Assembly (NCBI GenBank): GCA_012517025.1
Contig: JAAYVT010000468.1
Coordinates: 1-7,204, forward strand
Origin: Phyllobacteriaceae bacterium
Lineage (GTDB): Bacteria > Pseudomonadota > Alphaproteobacteria > Rhizobiales > Ancalomicrobiaceae
DNA length: 7,204 nucleotides
Direction: 5' to 3'
Each line of letters opens with the position of its first letter. Position 1 is the first letter of the stretch. Of this stretch, positions 1-5,237 are shown one piece after another. A program made the position numbers and the translations under genes. Below the pieces are notes generated by a model, which saw only the letters and a list, made by a program, of their open reading frames with translations, searched no databases and was not told where the DNA came from.

Positions 1-69
1 CACCAGCCCGTTCCAGCCGGCGTGCACGGCGGCGGCGAACAACACCGCGAGAAAGACGGCGAGACTCAT
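1..69 (-). CDS. EamA/DMT-family transporter, N-terminus only (leaves window on the left)
   Basis: Read on the minus strand, the ATG at 69-67 opens 23 codons with no stop up to the window edge. The peptide begins MSLAVFLAVLF and continues into AAAVHAGWNGLV. A hydrophobic first helix followed by HAGWN-(A/G)-L-V is the usual opening of EamA/drug-metabolite-transporter proteins, inner-membrane exporters with ten helices. A GGAG Shine-Dalgarno (complement of 78-81) lies 8 nt before the ATG, so the start looks genuine. The oddity is that the C-terminal part of the same kind of protein lies immediately to the right on the opposite strand. This piece may therefore be the displaced front of that gene rather than an independent gene. 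The substrate is unknown. The family call is firm for so short a piece; whether the gene is intact beyond the edge cannot be judged. Confidence 0.7.
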   Translation of the reverse strand, partial: MSLAVFLAVLFAAAVHAGWNGLV

Positions 70-685
70 GAAGGGGGCTCCGCGACGACGTCCTCTTGCC
101 GCCTCGCAGCAGAACCGGTCAAGCGACCGCCGCGGCCTCGCGCCGCTCCTGGTGGCGGTCGCCGGTGCCGCCTTCTTCGCCGAACCGCTCGCCGCCGGCG
201 CCTGGGTCGGCGTCGCGACGATCTCCGCCGGGGTGGCCGGCCTGGTCCTGGCCGGTCGCGCTCGACGCGACGGTCTCGTGGTCGCGGTCGCCAACGCCGT
301 GGTCATCGCCACCTACACCCTCGTCGACGCCCATGCCGCGCGCCTGTCGGGCTCCCCGGTCGCCTATGCCGCCTGGGAAGCGATCGCCACCGCGCTGCCG
401 ATCGCCCTGTGGGCGCGGGTGCGCCGCGGCGCGGCCGCTCCGCCGACCGACGTCGCCTCGCTCGCCGTCGGCCTCCTCGGCGGTGCCGCGACCACCGCGT
501 CCTACGCGATCGCCCTGTGGGCGATGACGCACGCCCCGGTCGCGGTCGTCGCCGCGCTGCGCGAAACCTCGATCGTCTTCGCCTTGGCGGTCGGACGCGG
601 CGTCTTCGGCGAGAGGATCGGCCGCACCCGACTGACCGCCGCCGCCGTGGTGGTCGCCGGCGTCGTGGTGTTGCGTCTGGCCTGA
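68..685 (+). CDS. EamA/DMT-family transporter, C-terminal part without its proper N-terminus (possible pseudogene)
   Basis: From about residue 22 the 205-residue frame matches an EamA transporter starting near its fourth helix. It shows RGLAPLLVAVAG and AEPLAAGAWVG, which ends the first EamA repeat. A second repeat follows with helices around VANAVVIATYTLVD, AYAAWEAIATALPIALWA, SLAVGLLGGAATTASYAIAL and PVAVVAALRETSIVFALAVG, then GVFGERIG and a last helix ending VVVLRLA. About seven helices are present, where the family has ten over roughly 280-300 residues. The first ~21 residues (MKGAPRRRPLAAS and on) are polar, Arg-rich and unlike a transporter. They come from sequence that, on the other strand, is the leader of the N-terminal piece starting at 69. 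The ATG at 68 shares its CATG with that opposite start and has no good Shine-Dalgarno. The recognisable coding remnant is therefore about 131-685. It ends 25 bp from the convergent cobB stop. It is probably non-functional as drawn, unless the assembly is wrong here. Confidence 0.6.
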   Translation: MKGAPRRRPLAASQQNRSSDRRGLAPLLVAVAGAAFFAEPLAAGAWVGVATISAGVAGLVLAGRARRDGLVVAVANAVVIATYTLVDAHAARLSGSPVAYAAWEAIATALPIALWARVRRGAAAPPTDVASLAVGLLGGAATTASYAIALWAMTHAPVAVVAALRETSIVFALAVGRGVFGERIGRTRLTAAAVVVAGVVVLRLA

Positions 686-710
686 CGCGCTCGGCCGCGG
701 GGGGGCGTGC

Positions 711-2039
711 TCAGTCGCGCGCGGCGACGACGTGGAAGAACGAGCCGGAGACGTGGCCCCGCCGGCTGCCGGTCGGGGCGGGGGGCGAGCCGTAGGCGTC
801 GGCGACCGCCGCGAAGGGCGCGTCGTCCCCGAGATCGAGCACCGTGGCGTAGTGGAATTCGTGGCCGGCGAGGCGACGGCCGCGCGGCCCGAGGACGCCG
901 TCGGCGAGGAGTTCGACCTCGCGATAGCCGAGATTCATCTTGCGTTTGGCGAACGAGGTCGCGACCGACAGCAGGTCGACCATCGGGTGGACGACCCCGT
1001 CGGCGTCGGTGAGGCTGCGGCCGAGCACCATGTAGCCGCCGCACTCGCCGTGCACCGGCTTTGCCTCGGCGAACCGGCGCAAGCCGTCGTGGAAGCGCGA
1101 CGCGGCGGCGAGGCGGCCGGCGTGGAGCTCGGGGTAGCCGCCGGGCAGCCAACAGACGTCGGCGTCGCCGGCGGGGGCCTCGTCGGCGAGCGGCGAGAAG
1201 AAGACGAGCTCGGCGCCGGCGGCCCGCCATCCTTCGGCGAGATGCGGATAGAGGAAGGTGAAGGCGGCGTCGCGAGCGACGGCGATCCGCCCGCCCGGCG
1301 GCGCGATCGCGCCGATCGGCGCGGCGTCGCTGAGGGGCGCGAGCGGCCGGGCGGCGGCGACGAGGCGATCGAGCGCGACGTGGGCCTCGACGAGGTCGGC
1401 CATGCGGTCGAGGATCGCGTCGAGGCCGCTGGTCTCGGCGGCCTGGACGAGGCCGAGGTGGCGCTCCGGCAGGACGACGTCCGCGGTGCGCGGGATCGCC
1501 CCGAGCACGTCGAGGCCGAGACCGGCGATCGCCTCGCTCGCCAATCGGCGATGCCGCTCCGAGCCGACCCGGTTGAGGATCACCCCGGCGAGGGTGAGAT
1601 CGGGGGCGTAGGCCCGCACCCCGGCCGCGATCGCGGCGGCCGACTGCGACTGTCCGGCGACGTCGAGCACCAGGACGAGCGGCAGGCCGAGGGCGCGGGC
1701 GACGTCGGCGGAGGCGCCGCTGCGGCCGGGGGCGGCGGGCACGCCGTCGAAGAGGCCCATCAGCCCCTCGGCGACGACGATCTCGGCGCCCGCCCCGGTG
1801 CGGGTCGCGAGCTCGGCCATCAGCCCCGGCGTCATCGCCCAACTGTCGAGGTTGAGGCTCGGCCGGCCGGTGGCGGCGGCGTGGAAGGCGGGATCGATGT
1901 AGTCGGGGCCGCATTTGGCGCCGGCGACCGCGACCCCGCGTCGGGCCAGCGCCCGCAACAGGCCGAGCGTCACCGTGGTCTTGCCGGAGCCGGAGCGCAG
2001 CGCGGCGACGAGCAGGCCGGCGGGCGGGCGGGTGCTCAC
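711..2039 (-). CDS. cobB: Cobyrinate / hydrogenobyrinate a,c-diamide synthase (CobB/CbiA)
   Basis: This enzyme is the ATP- and glutamine-dependent amidase that converts the a and c acetate side chains of (hydrogeno)byrinate to amides, a cytosolic late step of corrin synthesis. The 442-residue product is close to the ~434 residues of the Pseudomonas denitrificans enzyme. The N-terminal synthetase domain has a P-loop-like RSGSGKTT at 15-22 and KCGPDYIDP at 42-50. The C-terminal class I glutamine amidotransferase domain has WLPGGYPELH, VHGECGGYM with the nucleophile Cys at about 333, GHEFHYA, and GHVSGSFFH near the end with the catalytic His at about 436. The start is a GTG at 2039 overlapping the cobA stop (GTGA). 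It lacks a clear Shine-Dalgarno, so translation is probably coupled to cobA. The same frame stays open upstream through all of cobA, but that part is only a shadow of cobA. The gene is complete and the assignment is strong. Confidence 0.96.
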   Translation of the reverse strand: MSTRPPAGLLVAALRSGSGKTTVTLGLLRALARRGVAVAGAKCGPDYIDPAFHAAATGRPSLNLDSWAMTPGLMAELATRTGAGAEIVVAEGLMGLFDGVPAAPGRSGASADVARALGLPLVLVLDVAGQSQSAAAIAAGVRAYAPDLTLAGVILNRVGSERHRRLASEAIAGLGLDVLGAIPRTADVVLPERHLGLVQAAETSGLDAILDRMADLVEAHVALDRLVAAARPLAPLSDAAPIGAIAPPGGRIAVARDAAFTFLYPHLAEGWRAAGAELVFFSPLADEAPAGDADVCWLPGGYPELHAGRLAAASRFHDGLRRFAEAKPVHGECGGYMVLGRSLTDADGVVHPMVDLLSVATSFAKRKMNLGYREVELLADGVLGPRGRRLAGHEFHYATVLDLGDDAPFAAVADAYGSPPAPTGSRRGHVSGSFFHVVAARD

Positions 2040-2827
2040 GGCCGACCGTCGCCGAAGCCGAGCGCCGCCCGCAGTGGCACGATCGAGCCGATCACGGTGA
2101 TCGTCGGCGCCTCGATGCCGGCCGCCGCGACGTCGTCGACGGCGCGGTCGAGGGTGGAGACGAGCACGCGCTGATCGACCGTCGTCGCCTTGTTGACGAA
2201 GCCCACCGGCGTGTCGCCGGGCATGCCGGCGCGCGCCAGTTCCGCCATGATCGCGGCGAGGTTGTTCATCGCCATGTAGAGGACGAGCGGCACCCCGGTC
2301 GCCACGAAGGCCGCCCAGTCGATGGTCTCCGGCCCGTCGAGGGCGAGGTGGCCGGTCATCAAGACGACGGCCTGATTGGTGTCGCGGGTGGTCGCCGGGA
2401 TGCCGGCGGCGGTGAGCCCGCCGAGGCCGGCGGTGATGCCGGGGACGACGTGGAACGGCACCCCCGCCGCGACCAGCGCCAGCGCTTCCTCGCCGCCACG
2501 CCCGAACACGAAGGGATCGCCGCCTTTGAGCCGCAGCACCCGCTTGCCCTCCTGGGCGAGCTCGATCAGCCGATCGATGATGTCGCCCTGCTTCGCCGAC
2601 GGCTTGCCGCCGCGCTTGCCGGCGAATTCCCGCTCCGCGCCGGGGCGAGCGAGATCGAGGATCTCGGCGCCGACGAGGGCGTCGTAGACGATGACGTCGG
2701 CGGTCTGCAGCGCGTGGATGGCGCGGGCGGTGAGAAGGCCCGGATCGCCCGGGCCGGCGCCGACCAGCCACACCGAGCCGGGCTCGAAGGTCGGCATGTG
2801 GGCGGTGAGCGGTCCCAGGTCGATCAT
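2036..2827 (-). CDS. cobA: Uroporphyrinogen-III C-methyltransferase (SUMT, CobA)
   Basis: CobA transfers two methyl groups from S-adenosylmethionine to C2 and C7 of uroporphyrinogen III, giving precorrin-2, the branch point towards cobalamin and siroheme. The 263-residue protein has the usual single-domain SUMT length. The first signature VGAGPGDPGLLT is at 22-33, YDALV at 48-52, the second signature LRLKGGDPFVFGRGGEE at 98-114, and the SAM-pocket segment PGITAGLGGL from 129. The TRDTNQAVVLMTGH stretch resembles the CobA of cobalamin operons. There is no fused CysG-type siroheme domain, so this is the stand-alone cobalamin form. The ATG at 2827 is chosen because AAGGA lies 8 nt upstream and the family begins here; an ATG at 2905 would add 26 unrelated residues. 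A second in-frame ATG (residue 11) is less well placed. cobA is first in a two-gene operon with cobB and is divergent from cbiD. Confidence 0.96.
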   Translation of the reverse strand: MIDLGPLTAHMPTFEPGSVWLVGAGPGDPGLLTARAIHALQTADVIVYDALVGAEILDLARPGAEREFAGKRGGKPSAKQGDIIDRLIELAQEGKRVLRLKGGDPFVFGRGGEEALALVAAGVPFHVVPGITAGLGGLTAAGIPATTRDTNQAVVLMTGHLALDGPETIDWAAFVATGVPLVLYMAMNNLAAIMAELARAGMPGDTPVGFVNKATTVDQRVLVSTLDRAVDDVAAAGIEAPTITVIGSIVPLRAALGFGDGRP

Positions 2828-2923
2828 CGGGCGTGTCCTTCCTGCGTCGTTTCCTCGTCGACCGGTCGATCCTCGCGTTTTCGGATGGATCGGGCCGGCG
2901 TCCATGAGATATCAACTCCCACG
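2828..2923. promoter_or_regulatory. Divergent cobA / cbiD intergenic region
   Basis: These 96 bp separate the outward-facing starts of cobA (minus) and cbiD (plus), so both promoters should lie here or in the flanking 5' coding ends. It is the longest non-coding stretch of the window. It holds the cobA Shine-Dalgarno (complement of 2836-2840), a perfect 12-bp palindrome at 2858-2869, a CGATCC/GGATCG inverted pair (2867-2872 and 2887-2892), and an AT-rich GATATCAA patch at 2908-2915. No convincing -35/-10 pair is visible on either strand. It is too short for a cobalamin riboswitch and I see no B12-box-like core. The promoter role is inferred from gene arrangement. Confidence 0.5.
2858..2869. 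repeat. Perfect 12-bp palindrome, possible operator
   Basis: TCGACCGGTCGA reads identically on both strands and sits 30 bp before the cobA start codon and 54 bp before the cbiD start codon. A dimeric regulator could bind here, but no known regulator motif is recognised. Short CG-rich palindromes also arise by chance in DNA of this composition. Confidence 0.3.
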
Positions 2924-4042
2924 ATGAATGACGACGCCGCATCGACCGAAATCAAGAACAATTCCGATCTCCGGCGCGGCTGGACGACCGGCACCTGCGC
3001 GACCGCCGCCGCCAAGGCGGCCGCGACCGCGCTCGTCGGCGGCGAGTTTCCCGCAACCGTCGACGTCCTCCTGCCCGGCGGGCAGCGCCCCACCTTCGCG
3101 TTGGCGCGGTTCGCGCGTGGCGACGACTTCGCCGAGGCCGGGGTGGTCAAAGATGCCGGCGACGATCCCGACGTCACCCACGGCGCGCTCGTCTGGGCAC
3201 GAGTGCGGCGCGGCGCGGCGGGCGGCGGCGTGGTGTTTCGCGCCGGTGCGGGCGTCGGCACGGTGACGCGGCCGGGCCTGCCGATCGGCGTCGGCGAGCC
3301 GGCGATCAACCCGGTGCCGCGGGCGATGATCACGACCGCGCTCGCCGAGGTGGTCGCGGCCACCGGCGAGCCGGCCGATTTCGTCGTCGAGGTCGGCGTC
3401 GAGCACGGCGAGGCGATCGCGGCGAAGACGCTCAATCCGCGCCTCGGCATCCTCGGCGGCCTGTCGATCCTGGGAACCACCGGCATCGTGGTGCCGTTTT
3501 CCTGCTCGGCCTGGATCCACTCGATCCATCGCGGCATCGACGTCGCCCGCGCCATGGGGCTCGGTCATGTCGCCGGGTCGACCGGGAACACCTCGGAGAA
3601 GGCGGTCGCCGCGCTGCACGGGCTTTCCGAACAGGCGCTGATCGACATGGGCGACTTCGTCGGCGGCATGCTCAAGTATCTGAAGGCGCACCCGGTTCCC
3701 CGCGTCACCATCGCCTGCGGCATCGGCAAGGCGGTGAAGCTGGCGCAAGGGCTCGGCGATCTCCATTCCAAGCGCGGCTCGGTCGATCACGCCTTTCTCG
3801 CCGAGGTGGCGCGCGCCGCCGGGGCCGACGCGGCGACGGTGGATCGCGTCGCCGGGGCGAACTCGGCGCTGGAGGTCTTGGAGATCGCGCGGGCGACCTG
3901 CTTCGATCTCGGCGGACCGATCGCCGCCGCCGGCCGGCGTACGGCGGCGAGCTATCTCGAGGGCTCGGGGATCGAGCTCGAGGTGGTGGTGTTCGACCGC
4001 GTCGGCGGATTGGTGGCGACCAGCGGGTTTGCGCCGACCTGA
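2924..4042 (+). CDS. cbiD: Cobalt-precorrin-5B (C1)-methyltransferase-type protein CbiD
   Basis: CbiD is the SAM-dependent C1 methyltransferase of corrin synthesis. It is best known from the anaerobic pathway and fills the step done by CobF in the classical aerobic pathway. The 372-residue product has the usual CbiD length. Its hallmark N-terminus RRGWTTGTCATAAAKAA lies at 17-33. Further conserved stretches are LNPRLGILGGLSILGTTGIV, the TGNTSEK motif at about 220-226, and the DFVGGMLKYLK and GIGKAVKLAQG blocks. The ATG at 2924 leaves a short leader before the RRGWTTG block, as is normal. However, it lacks a clear Shine-Dalgarno (only GAGA about 15 nt upstream). An in-frame ATG at 2885 would add 13 residues but has no Shine-Dalgarno either. 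The frame stays open far upstream only as an antisense shadow of cobA. It is a lone plus-strand gene between two minus-strand operons, and its stop abuts the cobM stop. The family call is firm; whether the physiological substrate carries cobalt is unknown. Confidence 0.95.
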   Translation: MNDDAASTEIKNNSDLRRGWTTGTCATAAAKAAATALVGGEFPATVDVLLPGGQRPTFALARFARGDDFAEAGVVKDAGDDPDVTHGALVWARVRRGAAGGGVVFRAGAGVGTVTRPGLPIGVGEPAINPVPRAMITTALAEVVAATGEPADFVVEVGVEHGEAIAAKTLNPRLGILGGLSILGTTGIVVPFSCSAWIHSIHRGIDVARAMGLGHVAGSTGNTSEKAVAALHGLSEQALIDMGDFVGGMLKYLKAHPVPRVTIACGIGKAVKLAQGLGDLHSKRGSVDHAFLAEVARAAGADAATVDRVAGANSALEVLEIARATCFDLGGPIAAAGRRTAASYLEGSGIELEVVVFDRVGGLVATSGFAPT

Positions 4043-4060
4043 TCAGTCGGGGCGCGAATC
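4026..4060 (+). terminator. Stem-loop spanning the abutting cbiD and cobM stop codons
   Basis: In the cbiD transcript, 4026-4035 can pair with 4051-4060 (ten pairs, two of them G-U) and 4036-4038 with 4046-4048 (three pairs). This leaves a two-base GG bulge at 4049-4050 and a seven-base loop CTGATCA carrying the stop codons. On the cobM strand the two G-U pairs become A-C mismatches, so the hairpin is weaker there. No run of T follows, so it is not a standard intrinsic terminator. It could be a transcript end-point or a 3'-protecting structure. The pairing is seen in the sequence; the role is inferred. Confidence 0.35.
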
Positions 4061-4813
4061 GCGTCCCCGGAACCGGCGCTGATAGGCGGCGTCGTAGAGC
4101 GACGACTCACGGAAGCTCTCGGTCGCCAGTGCCCGCCCGACCAGGATCAGCGCGGTGCGCTCGATCGGCGCCTTCGCCACTTCCGCCTCGATCGTCGACA
4201 GCGTGCCGCGCACCACCTGCTGGTCCGGCCAGGTGGCGCGGAAGACGATCGCCACCGGGCAATCGGCGCCGTAATGCGGCGCGAGATCGGCGACCACCTT
4301 GCCGAGGACGTGGATCGACAGATGGATCGCCAGCGTCGCCCGGGTGGCGGCGAAGGCGGCGAGCGTCTCGGTCTCCGGCATCGCCGAGGCGCGGCCGGAG
4401 GTGCGGGTCAAGACCACCGACTGGGCGACCTCCGGCAGGGTCAGCTCCTGTTCCAGCACCGCCGCGGCGGCGGCGAAGGAAGGGACGCCGGGCGTCAGCG
4501 TGTAGGGAATGCCGAGCCGCTTCAGGCGGCGGATCTGCTCGCCGAGCGCCGACCAGATCGACAGATCGCCGGAATGCAATCGGGCGACGTCCTGCCCCGC
4601 CGCGTGCGCCTTGCGATACTCCGCCTCGATCTCGTCGAGCGACATCGGCGCGGTGTCGACGATGCGGGCGTCGGGACGGCAGTGGACGAGCAGGTCCTCC
4701 GACACGATCGAGCCGGCCCACAGCACGACCGGGGCGGCGGCGAGCAGATCGCGGCCGCGCACGGTGATGAGATCGCTGGCGCCGGGGCCGGCGCCGATGA
4801 AATGGACGGTCAT
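4043..4813 (-). CDS. cobM: Precorrin-4 C11-methyltransferase (CobM)
   Basis: CobM moves a methyl group from S-adenosylmethionine to C11 of precorrin-4, giving precorrin-5, the substrate for C1 methylation. The 256-residue product has the usual length of this tetrapyrrole methylase. It begins with the glycine-rich VHFIGAGPGASDLITVRG (from residue 3). WAGSIVSEDLL at 32-42 corresponds to the YAGS(L/I)V motif typical of CobM/CbiF. RLHSGDLSIWSALGEQ at 78-93 and TPGVPSF at 107-113 line the SAM site. The C-terminus LYDAAYQRRFRGR is also characteristic. The ATG at 4813 has GAGG 5 nt upstream and lies 19 nt after the cobE stop, so cobM is the last gene of the cobL-cobE-cobM operon. Its stop directly abuts that of convergent cbiD. 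It is complete, with no sign of damage. Confidence 0.96.
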   Translation of the reverse strand: MTVHFIGAGPGASDLITVRGRDLLAAAPVVLWAGSIVSEDLLVHCRPDARIVDTAPMSLDEIEAEYRKAHAAGQDVARLHSGDLSIWSALGEQIRRLKRLGIPYTLTPGVPSFAAAAAVLEQELTLPEVAQSVVLTRTSGRASAMPETETLAAFAATRATLAIHLSIHVLGKVVADLAPHYGADCPVAIVFRATWPDQQVVRGTLSTIEAEVAKAPIERTALILVGRALATESFRESSLYDAAYQRRFRGRDSRPD

Positions 4814-4832
4814 GAGGGCCTCGTCTCGTCGT

Positions 4833-5237
4833 TCATGGGGTACCGCCGTCCTCGCCGGAGATCGCGACGGCGACGGTCGCGCCGCGATCGGCGATGCGGG
4901 GGAAGAGCAGACGTCCCGCCGCGCCGGCCCCGGCGAGCGCCGAGCCCTCCGCGATCGAGGGGACGCCGAAGAGTTCGATCACCTTCTGCGACCGCGTCGC
5001 CACCCGGTCGGCGACCGTCTCCAGCGCCACCCGCGGCAGGTGGACCAGGGTCAGGCCGAGCCGGCCTGCGGCCTCGGCGATGCCGGGTTCGGAGCTCTTG
5101 TCGACCACCGTGAACAGGGCGACGGCGAGGTCGGCACGGGCGGTTCGTGCCAGCGCCGCCTCGACCAGATCGACGATCACCTCGGCGGCCACCCCGCTGC
5201 GGCAGCCGACGCCGACGGCGAGAAACTGCGCGGTCAT
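4833..5237 (-). CDS. cobE: Cobalamin biosynthesis protein CobE (CbiG C-terminal domain family)
   Basis: This 134-residue cytosolic protein matches the family shared by stand-alone CobE and the C-terminal domain of CbiG. It has GVGCRSG at 9-15, an ALFTVVDKSSEPGI block, ELFGVPSIAEGSALAGAG, and a final GATVAVAIS strand. These correspond to the GCR, D-KxxEPG and SVAEAAAL blocks of the family. CbiG helps open the ring-contraction lactone in the anaerobic pathway; the exact role of CobE in aerobic organisms is not settled. The ATG at 5237 overlaps the cobL stop as ATGA and is preceded at 7 nt by a strong GGAGG (complement of 5245-5249) inside the cobL 3' end, so this start is well supported. It is the middle gene of cobL-cobE-cobM. 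The N-terminal CbiG domain is absent, as expected for CobE. Confidence 0.9.
   Translation of the reverse strand: MTAQFLAVGVGCRSGVAAEVIVDLVEAALARTARADLAVALFTVVDKSSEPGIAEAAGRLGLTLVHLPRVALETVADRVATRSQKVIELFGVPSIAEGSALAGAGAAGRLLFPRIADRGATVAVAISGEDGGTP

Noticed and set aside
686..710. Possible terminator between the transporter remnant and cobB, with a run of seven G
   Set aside because: Only a short imperfect stem (TGA-CGCGC with GCGTG-TCA, one bulge, 14-nt loop) can be drawn and there is no T tract on either strand. It is not better than chance at this GC content.
732..2174. Long open frame of 480 codons on the plus strand opposite cobB
   Set aside because: It lies antisense to cobB, which has full family motifs. 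The translation is Gly/Arg/Asp-rich with no domain, as expected from antisense frames in DNA this GC-rich.
2910..2915. TATCAA / TTGATA as -10 of cbiD or -35 of cobA
   Set aside because: No partner hexamer at the proper spacing was found on either strand.
2348..2923. 192-codon upstream extension of the cbiD frame
   Set aside because: It is antisense to cobA and has no CbiD-like sequence. The family begins just before RRGWTTG, so cbiD starts at 2924 (or at most 2885).
2040..2942. 301-codon upstream extension of the cobB frame, suggesting a fusion protein
   Set aside because: It runs out of frame through cobA, giving Arg-rich low-complexity sequence. The cobB homology begins at the GTG at 2039.
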